Positions 48,431 to 57,979 of a stretch of 64,000 nt of DNA are shown here, piece by piece. A model generated the notes under the pieces. The model saw only the letters and a list, made by a program, of their open reading frames with translations, was not told where the DNA came from and ran no database searches. Source of the DNA: Clostridia bacterium. Its GTDB lineage: Bacteria > Bacillota > Clostridia > Christensenellales > Borkfalkiaceae. The translations under genes and the position numbers were made by a program. Within the stretch, counting starts at the first letter, position 1; the number at the start of each line of letters is the position of its first letter. The stretch spans positions 91,679 to 155,678 of the forward strand of contig JAFVYV010000012.1 in NCBI GenBank assembly GCA_017508485.1, written 5' to 3'.

Positions 48431-50107
48431 ATGTTGACAGCAGGTCAAATCTTAGAACTAGTAAAAAGTTTAATATGGCTATTAGCGGGGGTAGGCATAT
48501 TTATCGTAGGAATGAATTTTATGAGTAGCGCACTTGAAAAAAGTGCGGGAAGTGGTATGAAAAAGTTGCTTGGTAAAATAAGCAACAATAGATTCTCTGG
48601 CGTTGGTATAGGCGCAGGGGTTACGGCTATTATACAAAGTTCATCAGCAACTTCAGTTATGGTAATAGGTTTAGTAAACGCAGGGGCTATGACCCTTATG
48701 CAAGCAACCCCTATTATTATGGGCGCAAATATAGGTACAACCGTTACGGGTGTGTTAGTTGCGCTAAAAAACGATTATTTTAACTTAGCAATGTACCTAC
48801 TTGCCTTTGTGGGCGTTATGATGGGTTTTGCTAAAAATGAAAAGGTAAAAACAATAGGTAGCCTTTTTTGTGGTTTAGGTCTTATTTTCGTAGGACTTAA
48901 CATTATGAGCAGTAAACAAGCCTTCAAAAATCCATTAATTGAAGAAATGTTCATCAACATATTTAAGGTTGTTGACTTTCCACTATTACTTATTTTAATA
49001 GGCGTTATATTTACTGCTTTAATACAAAGTTCATCTGCCGCAACCGGTGTTGTTATAACTATGGTTGGCGCAAACATTTTACCACTTGACCTTGCCTTAT
49101 TTATAGTGCTTGGTGCAAACATAGGTACTTGCGTAACGGCACTTCTTGCATCACTTGGCGCAACGGAAAACGCAAAAAGGGTTGCCTTAATTCACTTTAC
49201 CTTTAACTTTATAGGAACGGTGTTATTTACTATAATTATTTGGATATTCAAAGACTTTGTGGTTGACCTTTTGGTTTCAATATTCCCAAATGATAACGAC
49301 CCTATGTCATTACAAATGCGTGTTTCACTATTCCACGTTATATTTAACGTAAGTACGACACTTTTACTACTACCGTTTGTTAAACTATTGGTTAAGTATT
49401 CTTGCCTTGTTATTAAAGACAAGAAAAAGGGTGAAGAACTTACCCTTAAGTTCGTTGACGATAGACTTACTTCAATGCCAAGCGTTGCTTTAATGCAAGT
49501 TAAAAAAGAAGTTGAGTATATGCTTTTACTTGTTGAAAAGAACGTAGAAAATTCTTTAGAAGTTATTAGAACAGGCGACACCCAAAAGGGCAAAATGGTT
49601 AAGGAAAATGAAAAGATTATAAACTTTACCAACAGCGCATTAACAAAGTTTTTAATTAAACTATCTTCAAGCGCATCACAAAGTGATGAAAAGGTTATAG
49701 GTTCATACTTCCACGTTCTTAACGACTTAGAGCGTATTGGCGACCATGCTGAAAACTTTTACGAAATAGGGGAAGAAATGAGCAAAAAGGGAATCAGTTT
49801 TTCTTTAGAAGGTATTGGTGGAATAGAAAGTATGTATGAAAAGGTTAAAGAAATGCTACAAGTAGCAAAAGACGCATACTCTAACCTAAATAAAGAAAAA
49901 TTACCTACGCTTATTGAACTTGAAAATATCGTTGACAGTATGAAAAAGGAACTAACCACAAACCACTTTAACCGTCTTGCAGAAGGCAACTGTAGTGTTG
50001 ACGTTAGCCCTTACTACTCATCATTAGTTTTAGGCTTAGAAAGAGTAGCCGACCACCTTGTAAACGTTGGCTTTAGTATAGTAAACCCAACTGGTGAAGA
50101 AGAATAA
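48431..50107 (+). CDS. Na+/phosphate cotransporter with PhoU-like C-terminal domain
   Basis: A 558-residue transporter of the NptA/PNaS family. Two inverted repeats with the signature QSSSATSVMVIGLV and QSSSAATGVVITMV (the QSSS motifs that bind Na+/Pi) and about eight helices are followed by a cytoplasmic PhoU-like helical domain (about residues 340-550). It imports phosphate; other anions are possible. AGGAGAAAT lies 10 bases before the ATG. A terminator faces the convergent mgtE gene. Confidence 0.92.
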   Translation: MLTAGQILELVKSLIWLLAGVGIFIVGMNFMSSALEKSAGSGMKKLLGKISNNRFSGVGIGAGVTAIIQSSSATSVMVIGLVNAGAMTLMQATPIIMGANIGTTVTGVLVALKNDYFNLAMYLLAFVGVMMGFAKNEKVKTIGSLFCGLGLIFVGLNIMSSKQAFKNPLIEEMFINIFKVVDFPLLLILIGVIFTALIQSSSAATGVVITMVGANILPLDLALFIVLGANIGTCVTALLASLGATENAKRVALIHFTFNFIGTVLFTIIIWIFKDFVVDLLVSIFPNDNDPMSLQMRVSLFHVIFNVSTTLLLLPFVKLLVKYSCLVIKDKKKGEELTLKFVDDRLTSMPSVALMQVKKEVEYMLLLVEKNVENSLEVIRTGDTQKGKMVKENEKIINFTNSALTKFLIKLSSSASQSDEKVIGSYFHVLNDLERIGDHAENFYEIGEEMSKKGISFSLEGIGGIESMYEKVKEMLQVAKDAYSNLNKEKLPTLIELENIVDSMKKELTTNHFNRLAEGNCSVDVSPYYSSLVLGLERVADHLVNVGFSIVNPTGEEE

Positions 50108-50126
50108 AATAAAAAGACAAAAAATA

Positions 50127-50156
50127 AAAACGGTTTAGATTTTTCTAAGCCGTTTT
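50127..50156. terminator. Bidirectional terminator
   Basis: AAAACGGTTTAGA and TCTAAGCCGTTTT pair (one G-U) between the phosphate transporter and mgtE. Confidence 0.82.
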
Positions 50157-50172
50157 TTGTTAGTAAAAAATT

Positions 50173-51537
50173 TTATAAAATTGCAAGTGATAACGCACAG
50201 TATAAAATTAAAGATGCCGCGTCAACTATTGTGGTTATAAAAGGACTTGCCATAACGGCAGGGTCTAACTTTATTTTCTTTGCAAGTAGTGGTAGGGCTG
50301 CGCCTACTATTTTTGCTAAAACTATCGTTGCAAATAGTGATAAAGAAATTGTAAAGGCAATTAACGGCGTTACTTCGTTATACAAACTGTCAATAAACAT
50401 AAGTTTTAAAAAGCATAAAATTGAAACGCCTAAACCTAAAATTATACCAACGGTAATTTCTTTTAGTAGTACCCTAAAAATATCTTTAAACTTTACTTCA
50501 TCAAGGGCGATTGCTCTTGTAATTGTTACTGCTGACTGGCTACCTGCATTACCACCCGTGCCCATTATCATAGGGATACAAGCAAAAAGGGTAGGTGTTA
50601 TTAAGTACAACTTTTCTTCATACACGCCTATTATTAAACTTGTAAAGGTGGCCGATAGCATTAGTAGGACAAGCCAAGGAAATCTGCTTAAAAAGATTGT
50701 AAACAGTCCTTGCTTTAGGTAAGGTTTATCAGTAGGGGTTACAGCCGCCATTTTGTGGATATCTTCAGTTGCTTCTTCTTGAATTACGTCAACTGCGTCA
50801 TCAACCGTGATAATACCGACCATACAACCTTCTTTATCAATTACAGGTAGGGCTAAAAAGTCGTATTTTTGGAAAACTTTTGCAACCACTTCTTTATCTT
50901 CTAAGGTGTTAAGGTAAACGATTTTGGTTTCCATTATATCTTCAATTTTACTTTCGTAAGAGTTAAGAAGAAGGTCCTTTACCGTAACCACGCCGATAAG
51001 TTTTTTGCGACTGTCCGTTACGTAACAGGTGTAAATAGTTTCCTTATCAACCCCTTCTTTTCTTATCTTGTCGAAGGCTTCTTTAATGGTTAAAGAAGAT
51101 TGAAAAGAAACGTACTCCGTTGTCATCAAACTACCTGCGCTACCACCTGGGTATTCTAAAAGTTTGTTTATGGTTGCTCTATCTTCAGGGCTGGTGTTTT
51201 TTAATATACGCTTAACCACGTTAGATGGCATTTCTTCAATAATGTCAACTGCGTCGTCAAGGAACATATCGCCAATAATTTCTTTAAGTTCCGTGTCGGA
51301 AAACTTTTTTATAAGGTATTCTTGCGTGTTTGAAGAAACTTCAACAAAAACGTCTGACGCTAATTGTTTAGGAAGTAGCCTAAAGAACAAAACCTTGTCG
51401 TTTTCACCTAATTCTTCCAAAAAATAGGCAGTATCGGCAGGTTCAATATCTAAAAGTAGTGCCTTTAGGTCGGAAAACTTTCTTAAAGAATAAAGTTCAG
51501 ATAACCTTTCAAAAAGTTCGTTTAATAACTTTTCCAT
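50173..51537 (-). CDS. mgtE: Magnesium transporter MgtE
   Basis: A 454-residue MgtE: an N-terminal helical MgtE_N domain, a pair of CBS domains (TIYTCYVTDSRKKLIGVVTVKDLL and the AVDVIQEEAT segment) that sense Mg2+, then a five-helix channel with PLLAKKIKLDPAVMASPFITTIVDAASL, where the conserved acidic residue of the pore lies. It moves Mg2+ inward. AAGGAGAG precedes the ATG. No Mg2+ riboswitch was found; a small PH-domain-like gene sits 11 bases upstream in the same direction and probably heads the operon. Confidence 0.95.
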   Translation of the reverse strand: MEKLLNELFERLSELYSLRKFSDLKALLLDIEPADTAYFLEELGENDKVLFFRLLPKQLASDVFVEVSSNTQEYLIKKFSDTELKEIIGDMFLDDAVDIIEEMPSNVVKRILKNTSPEDRATINKLLEYPGGSAGSLMTTEYVSFQSSLTIKEAFDKIRKEGVDKETIYTCYVTDSRKKLIGVVTVKDLLLNSYESKIEDIMETKIVYLNTLEDKEVVAKVFQKYDFLALPVIDKEGCMVGIITVDDAVDVIQEEATEDIHKMAAVTPTDKPYLKQGLFTIFLSRFPWLVLLMLSATFTSLIIGVYEEKLYLITPTLFACIPMIMGTGGNAGSQSAVTITRAIALDEVKFKDIFRVLLKEITVGIILGLGVSILCFLKLMFIDSLYNEVTPLIAFTISLSLFATIVLAKIVGAALPLLAKKIKLDPAVMASPFITTIVDAASLILYCALSLAIL

Positions 51538-51548
51538 ATACTCTCCTT

Positions 51549-51977
51549 TTAACTTTCTTTAGAGTAAATTATTAAAGGATTTATTTTTCTAACTTCGCTA
51601 ACAAAATTGTCAAAATATTTTTTGTCAATTACTATAACGGTGTATCTAGCGTCATTTAAAAACAAAGTTAATTTATCGCCATAAATTTTAAATTCTACAA
51701 TTTTATTTATGTCAATTATGGTTAAAAAAAGACCAAGTCTTAAATAAATTTTGTCATTTTTAATTTTGTATCTTCTTATAAACATAAGGGTAAGAACGAT
51801 TAAAAGTAAAAACAAAACTAACAAAATTAAAGATGCGTACAAAACCTTTCTCCACTTGTCAAGACCAAGGTATGAAACAAGAGTGTAAATTAAAGAGCCT
51901 AAAGAAGTTAAAAATAGTGCCGTTAACACGCCAAGTAAAGCCCAAATTAGTTTTGTAAATTTATATTTATAAACCAT
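51549..51977 (-). CDS. Membrane protein with C-terminal bacterial-PH-like domain
   Basis: A 142-residue protein with two N-terminal helices (about residues 12-32 and 46-70) followed by a beta-rich region (KNDKIYLRLGLFLTIIDINKIVEFKIYGDKL) resembling the bacterial PH domain seen in small membrane proteins. Function unknown. AAGGAGAAAAT starts it. It is cotranscribed with mgtE (11-base gap), so it may modulate the transporter; that is inference. Confidence 0.68.
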   Translation of the reverse strand: MVYKYKFTKLIWALLGVLTALFLTSLGSLIYTLVSYLGLDKWRKVLYASLILLVLFLLLIVLTLMFIRRYKIKNDKIYLRLGLFLTIIDINKIVEFKIYGDKLTLFLNDARYTVIVIDKKYFDNFVSEVRKINPLIIYSKES

Positions 51978-52058
51978 AATTTTCTCCTTGAGTAAAATTT
52001 TACCATAAAAAAGTTAACTAGACAACGATTTTTTACTTCTTTTTGAAAGGCAAAATCC

Positions 52059-52087
52059 TTGCAAAAAAATCACTATTGATATATACT
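52059..52087 (+). promoter_or_regulatory. Promoter of the aconitase-family gene
   Basis: TTGCAA (52059-52064), 17-base spacer, TATACT (52082-52087). No leader element was seen in the remaining 32 bases before the ATG. Confidence 0.65.
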
Positions 52088-52119
52088 TATTTTATAAACG
52101 AATTTAAGGAAGAAACAAA

Positions 52120-54273
52120 ATGGTAAAACTTATTAAAAAAGGCGTTTATTATATTGACGGAAAGTTAGTTAAGGCTAACGAAGTTAATGAAAGCGCTAAA
52201 AAGAAGACTTTGGCTTACAAAATTTTATCTAGCCACAACACGGGCGACGATAAAAAGTTAAAAATTAAATTTGATGAAATAGTTTCACACGATATTACTT
52301 ACGTTGGTATTATTCAAACGGCAAAGGCAAGTGGACTAAAGGAATTCCCTATTCCTTACACTTTAACTAACTGCCACAACTCACTTTGCGCCGTTGGTGG
52401 TACTATTAACGAAGACGACCACGTTTTCGGTCTATCTGCAGCAGTTAAATACGGTGGTAGTTTTGTTCCACCACATATTGCAGTTATTCACCAATACGAA
52501 AGGGAAGCAAGGGCTTTTGCAGGTGGTATGATTTTAGGTTCAGACTCTCACACTCGTTACGGTGCGTTAGGTACTATGGCTATAGGCGAAGGTGGTCCTG
52601 AACTAGTTAAACAACTATTAGAAAAGACTTACGATATTGATATGCCTGAAGTCGTTGCCGTTTACCTAAAAGGTAAGGTAAGAAAGGGCGTTGGCCCACA
52701 CGACGTTGCACTTGCTTTAATTAAAGAAGTGTTTAAGTCAGGCTTTGTTAAAAACAAGGTGCTTGAATTTATCGGTGGTGGTATAACTGGACTTTCTATC
52801 GACTTTAGAAACGGTATTGACGTTATGACGACCGAAACAACCTGTTTATCTTCTATTTGGGAAACGGACGACAAGGTTAAAGAATATTATGCTGAACACG
52901 GTAGACCTGAAGCATACAAAGAATTAAAGGCAGAAAACGGTGCTTATTACGACAAGGCAGTTGTTATCAACCTATCAAAGGTTGAACCTATGATTGCGCT
53001 ACCTTTCCATCCATCTAACGCATACACTATTAGAGATTTCCTTTCTCGCCCTTACGAATTACTTAAAAAGGCTGAAGAAGAAGGCAATAAACTACTTAAA
53101 GACGGTGGCTTTAACCTAACCGATAATATCGTTGACGGCAAAGTTTACGTTAACCAAGGTGTTATTGCTGGTTGCGCAGGTGGTATGTATGAAAATATTG
53201 CTCTAGCAACTGAAATTATAGGGGATACGCCACTAACTAACGGCGAATTTTCTTTAAGCGTTTATCCATCAAGCCAACCTGTTTACAAAGGACTTGTTGA
53301 TAACGGTTATATTTCAAAACTACTTGAAAAGGGCGCAGTTATTAAAACGGCTTTCTGTGGTCCATGTTTCGGTGCAGGGGACACGCCTAAAAACAACGGT
53401 CTATCTATTAGACACACTACAAGAAACTTTGAAAATAGAGAAGGTAGTAAGCCAGGCAACGGTCAACTTTCAGCAGTTGCGTTAATGGACGCAAAGAGTA
53501 TTGCCGCTACTGCTAAAAACGGTGGTTTTATTACTTCTGCTATGGACGTTGAATATAAAAACAGAATTAAAAAGTATAAGTACGATAACGCTATTTATAA
53601 CGCAAGAGTTTATAACGGTACTAAAAAGGCAGAAACTAATAAAGATTTAGTTTACGGACCTAACATTGCCGACTGGCCAAAGATGGAAGAATTAAAAGAC
53701 AACTTACTACTAAAAGTTGTTTCAGTTTTACAAGATAAGGTAACCACTACTGATGAACTTATTCCTTCTGGTGAAACTTCTTCATTTAGGTCAAATCCAC
53801 TTAAACTTGCTGAGTTTGCGCTATCTAGAAAGGACCCTAATTACGTTCAAAGGGCAAAAGACACTCAAAAGGAAGAAATTCCAGCAAAGTTCAACTTGCC
53901 AAAAGAAACGACATTTGGTTCAGTTGTTTGTTCAATTAAACCGGGCGACGGCTCTGCAAGAGAACAAGCGGCGTCTTGCCAAAGAGTACTTGGTGGTGTT
54001 GCTAATATTTGCGTTGAATACGCAACAAAACGTTATAGAAGCAACCTAATCAACTGGGGTATGATACCTTTCTTAGTAGATAAAAACAACTTTGAAGTTG
54101 ACGATTATATTTTCGTTCCTAACGTAAAAGAATTATTAAAAAGTGGTGCGTTAGAATTTAAGGCAAAAATTCTTAACAAAAACAAAGATATTGTGTTAAG
54201 AATTGACCCGTTAACTGATGCTGAAAAAGATATTATCTTAAAAGGTTGTTTAATCAACTACTATAAGGGTTAA
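52120..54273 (+). CDS. Aconitase-family hydratase
   Basis: A 717-residue hydratase of the aconitase superfamily. The N-terminal part has GSDSHTRYGALGTMAIGEGG; [4Fe-4S] ligands appear as GVIAGCAGGMYENI and AFCGPCFGAG. The C-terminal swivel domain has GDGSAREQAASCQRVLGGVANICVEYATKRYRSNLINWGMIPF. The cluster motifs differ from standard AcnA (GCTNSR-type), and the protein seems closest to the YbhJ-like hydratase group. With NADP isocitrate dehydrogenase in the window, a role as aconitate hydratase in glutamate synthesis is plausible but unproven. Own promoter and terminator. Confidence 0.88.
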   Translation: MVKLIKKGVYYIDGKLVKANEVNESAKKKTLAYKILSSHNTGDDKKLKIKFDEIVSHDITYVGIIQTAKASGLKEFPIPYTLTNCHNSLCAVGGTINEDDHVFGLSAAVKYGGSFVPPHIAVIHQYEREARAFAGGMILGSDSHTRYGALGTMAIGEGGPELVKQLLEKTYDIDMPEVVAVYLKGKVRKGVGPHDVALALIKEVFKSGFVKNKVLEFIGGGITGLSIDFRNGIDVMTTETTCLSSIWETDDKVKEYYAEHGRPEAYKELKAENGAYYDKAVVINLSKVEPMIALPFHPSNAYTIRDFLSRPYELLKKAEEEGNKLLKDGGFNLTDNIVDGKVYVNQGVIAGCAGGMYENIALATEIIGDTPLTNGEFSLSVYPSSQPVYKGLVDNGYISKLLEKGAVIKTAFCGPCFGAGDTPKNNGLSIRHTTRNFENREGSKPGNGQLSAVALMDAKSIAATAKNGGFITSAMDVEYKNRIKKYKYDNAIYNARVYNGTKKAETNKDLVYGPNIADWPKMEELKDNLLLKVVSVLQDKVTTTDELIPSGETSSFRSNPLKLAEFALSRKDPNYVQRAKDTQKEEIPAKFNLPKETTFGSVVCSIKPGDGSAREQAASCQRVLGGVANICVEYATKRYRSNLINWGMIPFLVDKNNFEVDDYIFVPNVKELLKSGALEFKAKILNKNKDIVLRIDPLTDAEKDIILKGCLINYYKG

Positions 54274-54284
54274 AAATTAAAATT

Positions 54285-54319
54285 AAAAGGACTTAAAGTT
54301 TTTCTTTAGGTCCTTTTTT
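54285..54319 (+). terminator. Terminator after the aconitase-family gene
   Basis: AAAAGGACTTAAAG (54285-54298) pairs with CTTTAGGTCCTTTT (54304-54317) with one G-U pair, then Ts. Confidence 0.85.
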
Positions 54320-54363
54320 AGTATATAAAATTAGTTAACTTCATAAAATATACGGGGTTAATT

Positions 54364-54624
54364 ATGAATTTTATTGAAAATATTTTATCTAAACTTGGGC
54401 TTAATGAAAGCCTTGCGCCCTTAAAGTACAGGGCAGTTATTTTTGGCGAAAGTGGACTTTTTATTGAAAACGTTAAAAGCATCGTTAGTTTTTCTAATAC
54501 GGAAATTTTGGTTAGGTTAAAAAAGGGGGAAATTTTAATTAAAGGGGAAGACCTAAAAGTTAAAAATTACACCGGTTTCGACCTTTACGTTTTAGGAAAG
54601 GTAAAGGAGTTTTCGCATAGATGA
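54364..54624 (+). CDS. yqfC: Sporulation protein YqfC
   Basis: An 86-residue protein with the YqfC/YabP pattern (LVRLKKGEILIKGEDLKVKNYTGFDLYVLGKV), found in spore-forming Firmicutes where it is made under mother-cell control. It starts with a weak ribosome site and overlaps yqfD by 4 bases (ATGA). This gene heads the yqfC-yqfD-phoH-pgpH-ybeY-era block. Function is not known in detail. Confidence 0.88.
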   Translation: MNFIENILSKLGLNESLAPLKYRAVIFGESGLFIENVKSIVSFSNTEILVRLKKGEILIKGEDLKVKNYTGFDLYVLGKVKEFSHR

Positions 54625-55508
54625 AAGGCTTTTTTAGTTATAAAATAACCGGACTTAACCTAGATTTTTTAATAGAAAAGTTAAAAAAAGGGGGAATTCC
54701 ACTATATTTACTTAAAAAAGAAGACAAAAAGACGCTAATAATTACCACTTCAGCAAAAACTGAGAAAAAACTTTTTGCAATTACAAAAGGTTTATGTTAT
54801 AATATTATAAAAATAGGGGAAAGTGGGGTTTTTAACTTAAAAGAGTTTTTTGTTAAAAGACTTTCCTTAATTATTTTTGCAAGTTTATTTTTATTTTCCA
54901 CCTTTTTGTTTAGAAATTTTGTTGTTAAAATTGAAGTTTTTGGCACGGGTTATTCTAAACGGGAAGAGATAAAAAGGGTTTTAGAAGAAAACGGTGTTAA
55001 AGAATTTTCCTTTTTTACTGCCGATACTAAAACTATTGAAACCAAAATATTAAAAACGGGCGACTTTTCTTTTTGTTCTGTTGAAAAGAAAGGTAATAGA
55101 TTAAAAATAAACGCACTTTTAACAAAAAAAGAAGTGGTTAAAGAAAAAAGTTATGCCCTTTTCTCTAACACTGACGGCAAAATAATTTCCTTAAAAGTGT
55201 TTAAGGGTACTGCTGTTAAAAAGGTGGGCGACTTTGTTAATAAAGGGGAAGAAATAGTTTTAGGCTACGAACTTATTAACGAAGAAAAAAAGGAAGTTTT
55301 TGTTTTAGCAGAAGTCAAAATTGAAACGGAAAATAAAGCAGAATTTATTTTTACTAAAGAAGTAGAAGAAGAACTTATTTTAGAAATTCTAAAAGAGGAG
55401 TTTGCTGAAGATTTAGTTATTGAACGCATAAATTTTACAAAAACTGATGATAAATATGAGTACACGGTAGAGTTTAAAAGTTATTTTACCCTTTCCGTGG
55501 GAGGATAA
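54621..55508 (+). CDS. yqfD: Sporulation protein YqfD
   Basis: A 295-residue YqfD: cytoplasmic N-terminal part, one membrane helix (LSLIIFASLFLFSTFLF, about residues 81-97), then an extracytoplasmic stalk with a FtsQ/POTRA-like segment (KIEVFGTGYSKREEIKRVLEENGVKE). Typical YqfD is near 380-400 residues, so this version is shorter. It is required in stage IV of sporulation in Bacillus. It overlaps yqfC, and phoH follows after 2 bases. Confidence 0.88.
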   Translation: MKGFFSYKITGLNLDFLIEKLKKGGIPLYLLKKEDKKTLIITTSAKTEKKLFAITKGLCYNIIKIGESGVFNLKEFFVKRLSLIIFASLFLFSTFLFRNFVVKIEVFGTGYSKREEIKRVLEENGVKEFSFFTADTKTIETKILKTGDFSFCSVEKKGNRLKINALLTKKEVVKEKSYALFSNTDGKIISLKVFKGTAVKKVGDFVNKGEEIVLGYELINEEKKEVFVLAEVKIETENKAEFIFTKEVEEELILEILKEEFAEDLVIERINFTKTDDKYEYTVEFKSYFTLSVGG

Positions 55509-55510
55509 AT

Positions 55511-56479
55511 TTGAAACCACAAATAGAAAAGGAAATTAGAATAGGAGATATTGAAAAACTTTCTTTAATACTTGGCACTTTTGATGAAAACCTAAACGTT
55601 TTGTCAAACGAACTAAAGGTGGATTTTTTAGTTAAAGGCACAGACCTTGTTATTAAAGGGGAAGAAACTTCTGTTAAAACGGCAAGTCAAGTTGTTGATA
55701 AAATGCTTTCTTTAATAAAGGAAGGGGAAACGCTTGATATGTCAAGGCTTATTTATTGTATAAACTTAGCAAAGGAAGGCAACACCGAAGACGTTTCAAA
55801 AATAATGAGTGGCGTTGTTGCGATAACTTCTAGGGGTAAGCCTATCAAGTGCAAAACTTTAGGTCAAAAAAAGTACGTTGACGCTATAAATAAAAATAGC
55901 GTGGTGTTCGGTATAGGCCCTGCAGGTACTGGTAAAACCTACCTTGCAGTTGCAATGGCCGTTTCTGCTTATAAAAATAAGGAAGTAGAAAAAATTATTT
56001 TAACCCGTCCTGCAGTTGAAGCAGGGGAAAAATTAGGGTTTTTACCTGGCGATTTGCAAACCAAGGTTGACCCTTATTTAAGACCACTTTACGACGCGTT
56101 AGCTGAAATGTTTGGTTTAGAACATTACCAAAAACTTATGGAAAAGGGTGTTATTGAAGTAGCACCACTTGCCTATATGCGTGGTAGAACGCTATCTAAC
56201 GCATTTATTATTTTAGATGAAGCGCAAAATACCACCAAAGAACAAATGAAAATGTTTTTAACAAGACTTGGCGAAGGTAGTAAGGCAATTGTTACTGGCG
56301 ATATAACTCAAATTGACTTACCTGAAGGCAAAAAGAGTGGTTTAAAACACGCCACCAATATATTAAAAAATATTGATGGAATTGAAGTTATAACTTTAAC
56401 TGCAAAAGACGTTGTAAGACACCCGCTTGTTATGAAGATTATTGATGCTTATGAAAAAAACCAAAAAGTTTTGGAGTAG
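55511..56479 (+). CDS. phoH: PhoH family ATPase
   Basis: A 322-residue PhoH ATPase: Walker A GPAGTGKTYLAVAMAV, RPAVEAGEKLGFLPGDLQ, Walker B FIILDEAQN, and TGDITQIDLPEGKKSGL. An N-terminal KH-like piece precedes the P-loop domain. PhoH-type proteins are linked to RNA metabolism. The start is a TTG with an excellent GGGAGGA site; no ATG fits. Continues directly into pgpH. Confidence 0.94.
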   Translation: MKPQIEKEIRIGDIEKLSLILGTFDENLNVLSNELKVDFLVKGTDLVIKGEETSVKTASQVVDKMLSLIKEGETLDMSRLIYCINLAKEGNTEDVSKIMSGVVAITSRGKPIKCKTLGQKKYVDAINKNSVVFGIGPAGTGKTYLAVAMAVSAYKNKEVEKIILTRPAVEAGEKLGFLPGDLQTKVDPYLRPLYDALAEMFGLEHYQKLMEKGVIEVAPLAYMRGRTLSNAFIILDEAQNTTKEQMKMFLTRLGEGSKAIVTGDITQIDLPEGKKSGLKHATNILKNIDGIEVITLTAKDVVRHPLVMKIIDAYEKNQKVLE

Positions 56480-56482
56480 ATT

Positions 56483-57979
56483 ATGAATAGAACAAAATCA
56501 CAAAAAATTAAAAAATGGTCAAAAAAAGACGTTGTTAAAACGGTCTTTCTTATATTATTAAACCTTGTTTTAGTGGCAGAAATTATGCTTGGAGCAATAC
56601 TTTTAAACGGTGTTGGTACGGGGGCAAGCGCACAAGACTTTTTTGCCTACTTTAAAGACCCTGTTAGTATTAGAAAGTTCGTATTTTTAATGCTAAGCGT
56701 ACTTTTAATAGTTGGTATAACTTCAGTCCACTTAATTTTAGATAACAGAAATAGGTTTAGAGATACGGAAAACTTAAAAGTAGTTTTTGCTATTATTGAA
56801 GTAACCCTTATTTGTTGTTATTTTGCAGGAAGATACGTAAGCCCTTATCTTCGTCCATTATTTTTAGGGGTATTACTTGCGCACCAATTCTTAGGAAGGC
56901 GTACTGCAATGTTTACTAACGTTGCCATATGCTTGTTAGTTTTCTTAATGGATATTTTAACAAACTCTGTGGTTACCGACACGTTTGCAATTTATTCTTC
57001 TTTAATTTTAGGTTTTGCAGGTGGCGTAATTGCAATTTACTTTGTAAATAAAGAAGACTCACGAATTCAAGTTATTATTAGAAGTTTAGTTTTAGCAATA
57101 CCTTACGTTGTTTTCTTAATTGCACTAAATTACGGCAGAGTTGACCTTTGTTGGAAAGAGTTAGTTTTAGTTGCTTGTGGTAGCATAATTTCTTCAATGC
57201 TATACCTAATGTTTATGCCTGTTATGGAAGCAATGTTCAAAAAGACCACTTCTTATAGACTTATTGAACTAACCGACCATAGTGCGCCACTTATTAAAAG
57301 GATGATTGAAGTTGCGCCTGGTACTTTTAACCACGTAACGGTGGTGTCTAACCTAGCAGAAGCGTGTGCAATAGCAATTGGTGAAGACCCACTTTTAGCA
57401 AGAGCAGTTGCTTATTACCACGATATAGGTAAACTAAAACAACCGGAATTTTTTAAGGAAAACCAAATAGACGGCAGAGATTACCATAAAGATTTAATGC
57501 CTGAACTTTCAACTTCTATTATAAGGTCGCACACAAAAGACGGCGCTGAACTTATAAAGAAGTTTAGACTTCCTAAGTATTTTGGCGACGTTTGTCGTGA
57601 ACACCACGGTACTATGCCTATACTTTTCTTCTACGATAAGGCAAGAAAGTACACGGACGGGGAAGTTAACATAAAAGACTTCTGTTATTTAGGACCAAAA
57701 CCACAAACCAAAATTGCTGCAATTATTATGATAGCCGACAGTTCTGAAGCAGCATCAAGAACACTTAAAAACCGTTCAAGAGAAGAAGTTTACAGCCTAG
57801 TTGAACACATTATTCAAGACAGACTTGCTTTAGGTCAACTTGACGAGTGCGAAATCACAATGAAGGAAATAAATATTATTAAAAACACTATCGTAAACAA
57901 CCTAACTGGTGTTTACCATAAGAGAGTAGAATATCCTGATTTAGATTTATCGAAGATTACTAAGGAGACGGATGAATAA
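56483..57979 (+). CDS. PgpH-like c-di-AMP phosphodiesterase, short form lacking the extracellular domain
   Basis: A 498-residue membrane HD protein: one N-terminal helix, then about six further helices (7TM-HD intracellular arrangement), followed by a C-terminal HD domain with FNHVTVVSNLAEA, AVAYYHDIGKLKQPEFF, IRSHTKDGAELI and REHHGT. PgpH, in this same gene position, hydrolyses c-di-AMP; Bacillus PgpH has about 710 residues, the extra being an extracellular 7TMR-HDED domain. Here that domain is missing or reduced to about 35 residues. ybeY overlaps its stop codon. Confidence 0.9.
   Translation: MNRTKSQKIKKWSKKDVVKTVFLILLNLVLVAEIMLGAILLNGVGTGASAQDFFAYFKDPVSIRKFVFLMLSVLLIVGITSVHLILDNRNRFRDTENLKVVFAIIEVTLICCYFAGRYVSPYLRPLFLGVLLAHQFLGRRTAMFTNVAICLLVFLMDILTNSVVTDTFAIYSSLILGFAGGVIAIYFVNKEDSRIQVIIRSLVLAIPYVVFLIALNYGRVDLCWKELVLVACGSIISSMLYLMFMPVMEAMFKKTTSYRLIELTDHSAPLIKRMIEVAPGTFNHVTVVSNLAEACAIAIGEDPLLARAVAYYHDIGKLKQPEFFKENQIDGRDYHKDLMPELSTSIIRSHTKDGAELIKKFRLPKYFGDVCREHHGTMPILFFYDKARKYTDGEVNIKDFCYLGPKPQTKIAAIIMIADSSEAASRTLKNRSREEVYSLVEHIIQDRLALGQLDECEITMKEINIIKNTIVNNLTGVYHKRVEYPDLDLSKITKETDE

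Noticed and set aside
50173..52119. Magnesium riboswitch for mgtE
   Set aside because: The gene is preceded by another gene after 11 bases, and the leader of that gene shows no M-box strands.
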